From the NCBI GenBank assembly GCA_902615805.1, contig CACMQH010000004.1, forward strand, positions 1 to 64,000: DNA of 64,000 bases, written 5' to 3'. The translations under genes were made by a program, and so were the position numbers. The notes beneath the pieces are model-generated. The model ran no database searches, was not told the origin of the DNA, and saw nothing but the letters and a program-made list of their open reading frames with translations. Of the stretch, positions 48,660-57,035 are shown in pieces; positions within the stretch are counted from its first letter, which is position 1; each line of letters opens with the position of its first letter. The stretch comes from Rhodospirillaceae bacterium. GTDB lineage: Bacteria > Pseudomonadota > Alphaproteobacteria > TMED109.

Positions 48660-49385
48660 ATGAATAAAGTAAAATTTGGAAAAAAGATAGTTGAAATTAA
48701 AACCAAAAAAGAATTGGTAAAAAGTTTATTTAATAAAGTATCAAACCAATATGATCTAATGAATGATTTAATGAGTTTTGGTTTGCATAGGTTATGGAAA
48801 AAGGATCTTATACAAAATATTGATAATTCAAAACCTTCCGTAATATTAGATTTAGCAGGAGGCACTGGAGATATAAGTGATAGACTATATAAAAAATTTA
48901 AAGAGAGCACCATAATAATTTATGATTTAAGTTATGAAATGATAAAAAAAGCAAAATATAGATTTAAAAATAAAAATATATTTTGTATTAATGGTTCTGC
49001 TGAATTAATGTCACTTCCTAATAGTTGTATAGACTTAATTACTCTATCATTTGGACTAAGAAATTTTTCCGATATAGATAAATCAATTCAAGAATGTTAT
49101 CGCGTTTTAAAATATGGAGGGAAGATTTATTGTTTAGAATTTTCGCCATCCTACAATAAATCAATAAAACCTTCATATGATTTTTATTCAAATAAGATTA
49201 TACCTAAAATTGGTAAGCTTATAGCTAAAAACGAAAATGCCTATCAATACTTAACAGACTCAATTCATAATTTTTATCATAACCCAGAGTTAAAGAATAT
49301 TTTTAACAAAAATGGCTTTTTTTGTTACAATGAAAAAAAGTATCTAGGTGGAATAGCAATACTTAATGTATTTAGTAAGGTATAA
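48660..49385 (+). CDS. ubiE: Demethylmenaquinone/2-methoxy-6-polyprenyl-1,4-benzoquinol methylase
   Basis: SAM-dependent C-methyltransferase of ubiquinone synthesis, 241 residues. SAM motif I is LDLAGGTGDIS; later LSFGLRNFSDIDKSIQECYRVL and GGKIYCLEFSP match the UbiE/COQ5 signatures. It starts a rightward run of genes. The next gene is coaBC at zero distance; ubiB, which normally separates them, is absent. Confidence 0.95.
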   Translation: MNKVKFGKKIVEIKTKKELVKSLFNKVSNQYDLMNDLMSFGLHRLWKKDLIQNIDNSKPSVILDLAGGTGDISDRLYKKFKESTIIIYDLSYEMIKKAKYRFKNKNIFCINGSAELMSLPNSCIDLITLSFGLRNFSDIDKSIQECYRVLKYGGKIYCLEFSPSYNKSIKPSYDFYSNKIIPKIGKLIAKNENAYQYLTDSIHNFYHNPELKNIFNKNGFFCYNEKKYLGGIAILNVFSKV

Positions 49386-50576
49386 ATGCGAAAAAAAATA
49401 TTAATTATAATTACAGGTAGCATTGCTGCATATAAAGCTCTTTACTTAATAAGAAAATTAAAAGAAAAAGATTTTTTTATTAATGTAATTATGACTAATT
49501 CAGCTAAAAAGTTCATAACTCCTTTATCAGTTTCTTCGCTATCAGAAAAAAGAGTATATGAAAATCTATTCGACTTAACAGAAGAAACAGAGATGGGCCA
49601 TATTAAACTTGCTAAAATGCATGATTTAATTATAGTAATGCCGACCTCCGCAAACTTTATGGCCAAAGTAAGTAACGGATACGCAGATGATTTAGCTACA
49701 ACAGTTTTGCTTGCATCTAAAACTAAAGTTTTATTTGTACCAGCAATGAACATAAATATGTTAGCCAACCCGATTACACAGAAGAATATCAAGTATTTAC
49801 AAAGTTTAGGTTATGATTTTATTTTTGGAAATGAAGGAAAACTAGCCTGTGGAGACTATGGCTTGGGAAGAATGTCAGAACCAGATGATATTGTAAAATA
49901 TTTAGATATATTATTTGACAAAACTAAGCCTCTAGATGGCATTGAAGCCCTTGTAACTGCTGGACCAACTCAAGAACCTATAGATCCTGTTCGCTTTATA
50001 AGTAATAAATCATCTGGTATTCAAGGCTATCTAATAGCTGAAGAATTAGTAAAAAATGGAGCCAATGTTTCACTGATTTCGGGACCTACAAATTTATCTA
50101 CTCCTTCAAACTTATCAAACTTTATTAAAGTAGAAACTGCTGAAGAAATGCTAAAAGTTTGTTTAAAAAAAATCCCTAAAGATTTATTTATATCAGTTGC
50201 TGCCGTAACTGATTGGAAAATAAACTATAATAAGCATAAAATGAAAAAAGAAGAGGGCATACCCAAGCTAAAGTTAATTGACAATCCTGATATACTTAAA
50301 AGCATTTCATTTCACAAAAAAAGACCAAGGGTAGTAGTTGGTTTTGCTGCTGAAACAAAACATCTAACACAAAATGCTATGAAAAAAATTAAACAAAAAA
50401 AATGCGATTTTATAATTGCAAATAATGTAGCTAATAGCAAAGAAGTATTTGGCAGCAATATGAATGAAGTTGCTATTATGAATTCCAAAGGTATTTTTTT
50501 AAAGATTACAAAAATGGATAAAAAAAAATTAGCAAAAAAAATTGTTAAAGAGGTAATAATACCTTCTTTAAATTAA
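49386..50576 (+). CDS. coaBC: Phosphopantothenoylcysteine decarboxylase / synthetase
   Basis: Bifunctional coenzyme A enzyme, 396 residues. The N-terminal CoaC flavoprotein (about 1-180) has ITGSIAAYKA, MPTSANFMAKV, the substrate loop PAMNINM and the catalytic cysteine in LACGDYGLGRM. The CoaB half (about 185-396) has TAGPTQEPIDPVRFISNKSSG and VGFAAETK. It follows ubiE without a gap and precedes dut, the usual coaBC-dut pair. Confidence 0.96.
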   Translation: MRKKILIIITGSIAAYKALYLIRKLKEKDFFINVIMTNSAKKFITPLSVSSLSEKRVYENLFDLTEETEMGHIKLAKMHDLIIVMPTSANFMAKVSNGYADDLATTVLLASKTKVLFVPAMNINMLANPITQKNIKYLQSLGYDFIFGNEGKLACGDYGLGRMSEPDDIVKYLDILFDKTKPLDGIEALVTAGPTQEPIDPVRFISNKSSGIQGYLIAEELVKNGANVSLISGPTNLSTPSNLSNFIKVETAEEMLKVCLKKIPKDLFISVAAVTDWKINYNKHKMKKEEGIPKLKLIDNPDILKSISFHKKRPRVVVGFAAETKHLTQNAMKKIKQKKCDFIIANNVANSKEVFGSNMNEVAIMNSKGIFLKITKMDKKKLAKKIVKEVIIPSLN

Positions 50577-50583
50577 AATTATT

Positions 50584-51030
50584 ATGAATGAAATTAATTT
50601 AAATATACAAATTTTAAATAATGCTAAAGGTGAACCAGAATATGGTTCTATAGAGGCCTCTGGCCTTGATTTAAAAGCAGGTATTGATAATCAAATAATT
50701 ATTAAAAGAAACGAGTTTTTTGTTGTCCCGACTGGAATAATTATTGAAATACCTAAGGGTTATGAGGCACAAGTAAGGCCTAGGTCAGGGCTTGCTGCTA
50801 AAAATGGAATTTCAGTTTTAAATGCTCCTGGTACAATTGACAGCGATTATAGAGGAGAATTGAAAGTAATTCTAATTAACCATGGGAAACAAGACTTTTC
50901 AGTAACTCCTGGCATGAGAATAGCTCAACTTATCATAGCTCCATCTTATAAAGTGAAAATGAATCTTGTAAAGGAAATCTCAACTAATACAAAAAGAGGT
51001 AAGCAAGGTTTTGGTTCTACAGGGCTATAA
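50584..51030 (+). CDS. dut: dUTP diphosphatase
   Basis: Trimeric dUTPase, 148 residues, which keeps uracil out of DNA and supplies dUMP. All five motifs are visible, including ASGLDLKAG, RPRSGLAAKNG, NAPGTIDSDYRGE (catalytic Asp) and the C-terminal RGKQGFGSTG. The gene follows coaBC by 7 bases. Confidence 0.96.
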   Translation: MNEINLNIQILNNAKGEPEYGSIEASGLDLKAGIDNQIIIKRNEFFVVPTGIIIEIPKGYEAQVRPRSGLAAKNGISVLNAPGTIDSDYRGELKVILINHGKQDFSVTPGMRIAQLIIAPSYKVKMNLVKEISTNTKRGKQGFGSTGL

Positions 51031-51044
51031 ATTGTTTTTTTCAA

Positions 51045-51800
51045 ATGCAATTATCAGATAAAGATATAGATAGATATTCCAGAAATATTATACTTCCCGA
51101 AATAGGAGGAGAGGGCCAGTATAAACTTTTACAATCTAAAGTTTTAGTAATTGGAATGGGCGGTCTAGGAAGTCCTCTGCTTATGTATTTGGCTGCTGCT
51201 GGCATTGGGAATATAACTATTATAGATAATGACAACGTCGAATTATCAAACTTACAAAGACAAGTCATTCATAGCACTCAAAATATAGGCAGACCTAAAG
51301 TTGATAGCGCAAAGTCTTATATTGAAAAAATCAATCCAGAGATCAAGATTACTAAAATTAATTCAAGAGTTGATACAGACAATATAATTGAATTAATTGC
51401 TAAGCAGGATGTTATTGCTGATGGCAGTGATAATTTTAAAACAAGATTTTTAGTGGCTGATACATGCTTTAAATTAAAAAAGACTTTAATCTCTGCTGCA
51501 ATTACTAAATATGAGGGTCAAATTTCCACTTGGAAAAATAAAAAAAACCTACCTTGTTACCGTTGTCTTTTTGCTAATGAACCTAATGATAGTAATATAA
51601 ATAATTGCTCAAGCAATGGAGTTTTAGGAAGTATAGGCGGAGTTTTTGGTTCTTTACAAGCTACAGAAGTAATAAAAGAAATATTAAATATTGGAAGTTC
51701 ATTATCAGGATTTTTAAATATCTATGATTTATTAAACAACACTTTTAGGAAAATAAAAATTAATAAAGATCCTAATTGTAAATTTTGTTCAGGTAAATAA
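51045..51800 (+). CDS. MoeB/ThiF/HesA-family adenylyltransferase
   Basis: An E1-like enzyme of 251 residues that adenylates the C-terminal glycine of a sulfur-carrier protein (MoaD or ThiS type). The ATP site is GMGGLGSPLLMYLAAAG, the acceptor region DNDNVELSNLQRQ, with catalytic-region cysteine in NCSSNGVLG and two CxxC zinc pairs (CYRC and CKFC). MoeB and ThiF cannot be distinguished; no carrier gene is nearby. Location after coaBC-dut is common in alphaproteobacteria. Confidence 0.9.
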   Translation: MQLSDKDIDRYSRNIILPEIGGEGQYKLLQSKVLVIGMGGLGSPLLMYLAAAGIGNITIIDNDNVELSNLQRQVIHSTQNIGRPKVDSAKSYIEKINPEIKITKINSRVDTDNIIELIAKQDVIADGSDNFKTRFLVADTCFKLKKTLISAAITKYEGQISTWKNKKNLPCYRCLFANEPNDSNINNCSSNGVLGSIGGVFGSLQATEVIKEILNIGSSLSGFLNIYDLLNNTFRKIKINKDPNCKFCSGK

Positions 51801-51801
51801 A

Positions 51802-52200
51802 GTGGGTAAGCCCGATACAAACTCTAGTAACTTAATTATTACATTTAGTAATGATTTTTATAAATTTTATTATGCCCTTTCACTAGCATCTACTTTAAAA
51901 GCTACTGGAAAAGATGTTAGTATATTTATTTCTGGTTATGCTTGTCATTTTATAAAAAAAAAATGGCAAGACTATGACAAAGAAGGCGTTAATGAAAAGT
52001 TAAAAAAAAAAAAAATGGGATCAATCGAAGAAATGTTTGCATATTGCAAAGAGCTAGAAGTAAAAATTCTCTATTGTGAGTCTGCTATAGAGTTTTTAAA
52101 TATTAATACTAAAGAAATTACTAATTTAGTAAGCATTAAACCTAAAAGCATGTATTCAGTTTTAAACTCCTATAAGCAAGGAGAAATAATATTTATATAA
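51802..52200 (+). CDS. DsrE-family-like small protein
   Basis: A 132-residue protein with a Rossmann-like pattern (NLIITFSNDFYKFYYALSLASTLKATGKDVSIFISGYA) and cysteines in GYACHF, AYCKEL and YCESAIEFL, resembling DsrE/DsrF-type peroxiredoxin-like proteins that handle sulfur. It starts with GTG one base after the moeB-like stop, so the two are probably cotranscribed, hinting at sulfur transfer. The last 8 bases overlap the convergent dehydrogenase gene. Family assignment is moderately sure, function is not. Confidence 0.65.
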   Translation: MGKPDTNSSNLIITFSNDFYKFYYALSLASTLKATGKDVSIFISGYACHFIKKKWQDYDKEGVNEKLKKKKMGSIEEMFAYCKELEVKILYCESAIEFLNINTKEITNLVSIKPKSMYSVLNSYKQGEIIFI

Positions 52201-53167
52201 TTCTATTTGGAGGGTTATGTCCGTCAATAAATGTTTTAATATTTACGATTACTTTCTCTCCCATTTCTATTCTACCTTCAACTGTTGCTGATCCCATATG
52301 AGGAATTAATATTGTATTAGGTAAATCTAATAACTCAGTTTTAAGGTTTTTTTCCGCACCGAAAACATCTAATCCTGCACCTGCTATTTTTTTTTCTTTT
52401 AGCATTCTTACTAATGCCTTCTCATCAATAATCTCACTTCTAGAAGAATTAATTATATAAGAATTAGGCATCATTAACTCTAGGATGTTTTCTGATATCA
52501 TTCCTTTAGTTTTTTCTGTTAATGGGCAATTAATAGACACTATGTCCATTCTCTGAACCATTTCTCCTAAATTTTTCCAATAAGTTGCTTCATATGCTTC
52601 TTCTATTTGAGGAGGTAACTGGTTTCTATTATGGTAATGAATAGATATACCAAAAACTTTAGCTCTTTTAGCTATAGCTTGACCGATTCTTCCCATACCT
52701 ATTATACCTAACCTTTTACCATGAATTCTGCTTCCAAGCATATGTGTTGGACTCCAGCCATTCCATTTACCTTGAACCACTATTTTAGAACCTTCATAAA
52801 TTCTTCTAGGCAGAGCTAGCATTAAAGTAAGTACTAAATCTGCCGTATCTTCCGCTAATAAACCAGGAGTATTAGTAACTATAATGTCTCTATTCTTTGC
52901 TGTTTTTAAATCAATGTGATCAATCCCTGCACCAAAATTAGCTATTAGCATAGTTTTTTCGCTAGAACTTTCTATTATCTTTTTAGAAATGTTATCGGCT
53001 ATTGAAGGTACTATGATCTCATAATTTTTAAAAACATCTATCAACTCATCTTCTGTTAATAAAACATCTTTTTCGTTCAAAGTAGTATCAAACAACTCCA
53101 TCATTCTAGTTTCTATTTTTTTAGGCAATCGCCTAGTTATAAAAACTTTAGGTTTTTTTTTATACAT
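52193..53167 (-). CDS. D-2-hydroxyacid dehydrogenase (glyoxylate/hydroxypyruvate reductase-like)
   Basis: A 324-residue NAD(P)-dependent dehydrogenase. The cofactor motif is GIIGMGRIGQAIAKRA; the catalytic triad is Arg in INSSRSEIIDE, Glu in VFGAEKN and His in LIPHMGSAT. It closely resembles glyoxylate reductase (GyaR type) found in Alphaproteobacteria. It converges on the DsrE-like gene, sharing 8 bases. A role in glycolate/glyoxylate metabolism is likely from family knowledge. Confidence 0.92.
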   Translation of the reverse strand: MYKKKPKVFITRRLPKKIETRMMELFDTTLNEKDVLLTEDELIDVFKNYEIIVPSIADNISKKIIESSSEKTMLIANFGAGIDHIDLKTAKNRDIIVTNTPGLLAEDTADLVLTLMLALPRRIYEGSKIVVQGKWNGWSPTHMLGSRIHGKRLGIIGMGRIGQAIAKRAKVFGISIHYHNRNQLPPQIEEAYEATYWKNLGEMVQRMDIVSINCPLTEKTKGMISENILELMMPNSYIINSSRSEIIDEKALVRMLKEKKIAGAGLDVFGAEKNLKTELLDLPNTILIPHMGSATVEGRIEMGEKVIVNIKTFIDGHNPPNRII

Positions 53168-53206
53168 AGTAGTTTATTATAATTTAATTGTTAAAGTTGT
53201 TCAATT

Positions 53207-54235
53207 ATGCATTATAAAAATTATATATTTATATTTTTAAAGTTTACCTTTTTAGTGTCATGCTCTACTAATGTAAATAAGTCCTATAATACAGAATTAA
53301 GTATAGCAGAAGAAAAAGAAATACTTGTCCAAAAAAAAATTTTAATCAATGAAATGGCTAAAGCCTCAATAAAAATTCACAAAATAACTTGGCCAATTCT
53401 TTTAGCCAATAAACAAAAGTGTAAAGATAATAGAAAAAAATCTTACGGTACTCTTTTTGCTGATGTTAGTGATTTACCAGAAGAAGATAAAAAAATATTT
53501 TTAACTCTTTTTAATAGTAATATTGATCCTAAATACTTTTATAAATATCAAGTTGATGGCTTCCCTATAATACTCTCAATAGCTAAAGACAGCCCAGCAT
53601 ATAATGCTGGACTTTTAAAAAATGACATAATTTTAGAAATAAATGAAAAAAATACACAAAACTTTAGAAAAAAATTATTGTTTATTCTAGAAAATAAAAA
53701 AAATTTAACATTTAAAATATTGAGGGGAAAAGAAGAAATCAAAGTAAGTATGACTGGAATTCAAATTTGTTCTTATAATGTCCAAGTGCTTCCTTCAGGT
53801 TTCCCCAATGCATTTGCTGATGGCGAAAAAGTTTTTATTACTATGGCTGCTATAAAATTAGCGCAAACAAAAGATGAATTGGCTTTTTTAATAGGACATG
53901 AGTTAGCACACAATATTTTTCACTATAAAAACTTTGATGCCAATGAAGCAAACTCGCTTGCAATTGATTATTTAGATAAACCAAAAATTAGACAAATAAA
54001 AAGTATATTCGTCTGGTCTAATGAAAACAGAGAGATAGAAGCCGATATAGAAGGGATGCATTTAGCATTTAAAGCAGGGTTTTCCTTAGAAAATGTAAAT
54101 GATTACTGGCGTAGATTATCCGTATTCAACCCTGAATTGATCAAAAAATCTATTAATATATATAGAAGCAATGCCTACAGGGCTGCTTTGATTAATAAAA
54201 CCCTAAAAAAATTAAAACAACAAGCTAATGAATAA
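53207..54235 (+). CDS. PDZ-M48 family metalloprotease lipoprotein
   Basis: A 342-residue probable lipoprotein: the N-terminal hydrophobic segment ends FLVSCSTN, a lipobox with cysteine near residue 19. A PDZ-like domain (about 118-185, with ILSIAKDSPAYNAGLLKNDI) precedes an M48 peptidase domain with zinc motif GHELAH (about 228-233) and the third ligand in NREIEADIEGMHLAFKAGF. It may act in envelope protein quality control like BepA or LoiP; the order PDZ then M48 is less common. The end overlaps the transporter gene by 8 bases. Confidence 0.87.
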   Translation: MHYKNYIFIFLKFTFLVSCSTNVNKSYNTELSIAEEKEILVQKKILINEMAKASIKIHKITWPILLANKQKCKDNRKKSYGTLFADVSDLPEEDKKIFLTLFNSNIDPKYFYKYQVDGFPIILSIAKDSPAYNAGLLKNDIILEINEKNTQNFRKKLLFILENKKNLTFKILRGKEEIKVSMTGIQICSYNVQVLPSGFPNAFADGEKVFITMAAIKLAQTKDELAFLIGHELAHNIFHYKNFDANEANSLAIDYLDKPKIRQIKSIFVWSNENREIEADIEGMHLAFKAGFSLENVNDYWRRLSVFNPELIKKSINIYRSNAYRAALINKTLKKLKQQANE

Positions 54236-55460
54236 AGAAAAAAAAAAAAGACTTTATTATTATTTATTTGATTGGGCTAACTCTCCTTATTCTACAATTA
54301 TAATTACATTTATATTTTCAAGCTACTTTGTAAATGTTATAGCTGAAAACAAAGTTCAGGGAACTTCACTTTGGGGATGGACAATTGCTTTATCAGGTAT
54401 TTTTATTGCCTTACTGAGCCCTATATTCGGAATATTAGCTGATGCAAATAAGAAACTTTCTAAAACTATTATTTTATTATCAACTATAATAGTTTGCTCA
54501 GGAAGTTTTCTTCTATGGTTTGCAATCCCTTCTGTAAGCTTTATTATTTATACATTAATTATAATTTTTTTAACTAATACTTTTTTTGAGTTTAGTCAGG
54601 TATTCTACAATTCAAGATTATTAGACTTTAAAAGCAACTTATCTCTGGGAAAATTTTCAGGTATAGCTTGGGGAACTGGTTATTTAGGAGGAATCGTTTG
54701 TTTGCTTATTGTATTAACTTTTTTAATTTTGCCAGAACATAATTTATTGGGTTTAAATAAAGATAAATATGAACATATAAGGTTTTGTGGAGTAATAGTT
54801 TGTTTTTGGTATTTAATTTTTAGTATACCTTTTTTAGTTCATTATGAGCATCAGAAAGTTGATAAAAGAAAACTATCCTTTTCTAAATTATTAAAATTAC
54901 TTCTTAAAACAATTAAAGAAAAAGACAAACTTAATTTTTTATTAGCTAGAATGTTTTATACAGATGGATTGATCACATTATTTAGTTTTGGAGGAATTTA
55001 TGCCTCTGGAGTTTTTAACTTTACTTTTTATGAAATTATTTATTTTGGAATTGCTTTAAATATATCTGCTGCATTAGGTTCATTTTTATTGGGTTATTTA
55101 GAAGACATTGTGGGTATAAAAAAAATATTAACTATTTCATTAATAGGATTAATTCTTTTAGCATTTTTAATATTAGTTATAGATAATAAATTATTGTTTT
55201 GGATATTAGGTATTTCTTTAGGGTTTTTTATCGGATCTATACAATCAAGTAGTAGAACAGCATTAATTACAGTATCCAGTGAAAAAGATTTAAATCAAAT
55301 GTTTGGGCTTTATGCTGTATCCGGTAAAGTAACAAATTTTTTGGGCCCAATGCTTGTAGCTTCTTTTACATTATATTTTGAAAGTCAACGTGCAGGAATG
55401 GCATCAATATTAATTTTCTTAATTGTCGGTTTAATATTGTTAAGAAAAACTAAAATATAA
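54228..55460 (+). CDS. MFS transporter of the UMF1/Atg22-like family
   Basis: A 410-residue protein with about 12 hydrophobic helices. The opening YYYLFDWANSPYSTIIITF is the hallmark of the Atg22/UMF1 (Vba-like) group of major-facilitator permeases, and SLGFFIGSIQSSSRTALIT in the second half also matches. Fungal Atg22 exports amino acids from vacuoles; bacterial substrates are unknown. It is probably cotranscribed with the upstream protease. Confidence 0.88.
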   Translation: MNKEKKKRLYYYLFDWANSPYSTIIITFIFSSYFVNVIAENKVQGTSLWGWTIALSGIFIALLSPIFGILADANKKLSKTIILLSTIIVCSGSFLLWFAIPSVSFIIYTLIIIFLTNTFFEFSQVFYNSRLLDFKSNLSLGKFSGIAWGTGYLGGIVCLLIVLTFLILPEHNLLGLNKDKYEHIRFCGVIVCFWYLIFSIPFLVHYEHQKVDKRKLSFSKLLKLLLKTIKEKDKLNFLLARMFYTDGLITLFSFGGIYASGVFNFTFYEIIYFGIALNISAALGSFLLGYLEDIVGIKKILTISLIGLILLAFLILVIDNKLLFWILGISLGFFIGSIQSSSRTALITVSSEKDLNQMFGLYAVSGKVTNFLGPMLVASFTLYFESQRAGMASILIFLIVGLILLRKTKI

Positions 55461-55466
55461 AAAATA

Positions 55467-57035
55467 CTAGTGACTGAATGATCTTTTAAATGAAAATACC
55501 ATAGACAACTTTTTTTCATCTACTTCTTTGATAACCAAATTATCCTTTAAAGAACCTCCAGGCTGAATTATTGATTTAACTCCTGCTTTATAAGCAAGCG
55601 TAATACTATCAGGAAAAGGAAAAAAAGCATCAGAAGCCATTACTGATCCTGAAAGAAAGTTCTTCTTGTTTTTAGAATTAGCTCTTTTTGACTTTTGAAT
55701 TGCAAAATTTACAGAATCCACCCTACTTGTATTTCCTGATCCAATACCTAAAGTAATTTTATTTTTTGCTAATACAATAGCGTTTGACCTTACATGCTTA
55801 ACTACTTTATTAGCAAAAATTAAATCATCAAGCTCTCTACTTGTTGGTTTTTTTTTCGAAACAACTTTAATATTTTTTTTTGTAATATTTGAAGTATCAC
55901 GGTTCTGTACTAAAAATATATCTGGCATTGTTATAATGCTTTGAGGTTTTTCTTTTTTAAATTTTTTAAATCCTAGTATTTTAATTACTCTAAGATTTTT
56001 CTTTTTATTTAATACTTCTAATGCTTCTTTGGAAAAAGCCTTAGCAGCTATTACCTCTAAAAATATAGAGCTTAACTTGATGGCTAGCTTTTTATCAACA
56101 TTACCATTTAAGGCTACTACACCTCCAAAAGCACTAAGCTCATCTGCTTGGCAAGCTTTCATCCATGAATTATAAATATTGTTAGTCTCTGCTACACCGC
56201 AAGGTATTGCATGTTTAATTATTACTGCTGTAGGATTTTTAAACTCAGCTAATAAAGATAGACCAGCTCTTAAATCATTTAAATTATTGAAGGAGAGTGC
56301 TTTGCCATTAAGTTGTTTAAAAAACCTTTTTTTATTATTATTGAAACTAAAAATACTAGCAGCCTGATGTGGGTTTTCACCATACCTGAGATCGTCTATT
56401 TTTTCCCCTTCTAATAATAAATATTCTTCTTGATTTTTTGTTATTTTATTAGAAAACCAATTAAAAATTGCGTTATCATACTGCATTGTTTTTTTAAATG
56501 CTTTTAGTGCTAAAAACTTTCTTAACTCAATACTTATGCCACCTAGTTTTTTTATTTCATTAATAACTTTTTTATAATCATCTTTATCAGTAATTATAGC
56601 CGTAGATAAAAAGTTTTTAGCTGCTGCCCTTATTAAAGAAGGACCTCCTATGTCAATATTTTCTATACATTTATTAACGTTATTTGAAATTTTTATAGTC
56701 TCTTTAAATGGGTATAAGTTTACAACAACTAGTTGAATTTCAAGAATAGAATGCTGTTTTAATTGTCTTGCATGTGATTGATCAAGTTTATTTGCTAAAA
56801 TTCCTCCAAAAATCTTTGGATGTAAAGTCTTAACTCTACCACTTAATATTTCCGGAAAAAAAGTAACTTCTTCAATCTTTTTAACATTTATTTTATTTTT
56901 TTTTAATTCTTTAAAAGTATTACCAGTTGATATTATTTCTATACCTTCTTTGGCCAAGTCTTTGGCAAAGGGTACTATTTTTCCTTTATCTGAAACAGAT
57001 ATCAGGCTTCTTTTTATTCTTAATATATTGCTCAT
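55467..57035 (-). CDS. purH: Bifunctional AICAR formyltransferase / IMP cyclohydrolase
   Basis: Last two steps of de novo IMP synthesis, 522 residues. The N-terminal IMP cyclohydrolase (about 1-195) has ISVSDKGKIVPFA, ISTGNTFKEL and GGRVKTLHPKIFGGILA-like residues; the C-terminal transformylase has IIKHAIPCGVA (Lys-His pair), SAFGGVVALN and SDAFFPFPDS. The KHANPCG motif reads KHAIPCG here. It overlaps the CapD-like gene by 4 bases. Confidence 0.96.
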   Translation of the reverse strand: MSNILRIKRSLISVSDKGKIVPFAKDLAKEGIEIISTGNTFKELKKNKINVKKIEEVTFFPEILSGRVKTLHPKIFGGILANKLDQSHARQLKQHSILEIQLVVVNLYPFKETIKISNNVNKCIENIDIGGPSLIRAAAKNFLSTAIITDKDDYKKVINEIKKLGGISIELRKFLALKAFKKTMQYDNAIFNWFSNKITKNQEEYLLLEGEKIDDLRYGENPHQAASIFSFNNNKKRFFKQLNGKALSFNNLNDLRAGLSLLAEFKNPTAVIIKHAIPCGVAETNNIYNSWMKACQADELSAFGGVVALNGNVDKKLAIKLSSIFLEVIAAKAFSKEALEVLNKKKNLRVIKILGFKKFKKEKPQSIITMPDIFLVQNRDTSNITKKNIKVVSKKKPTSRELDDLIFANKVVKHVRSNAIVLAKNKITLGIGSGNTSRVDSVNFAIQKSKRANSKNKKNFLSGSVMASDAFFPFPDSITLAYKAGVKSIIQPGGSLKDNLVIKEVDEKKLSMVFSFKRSFSH

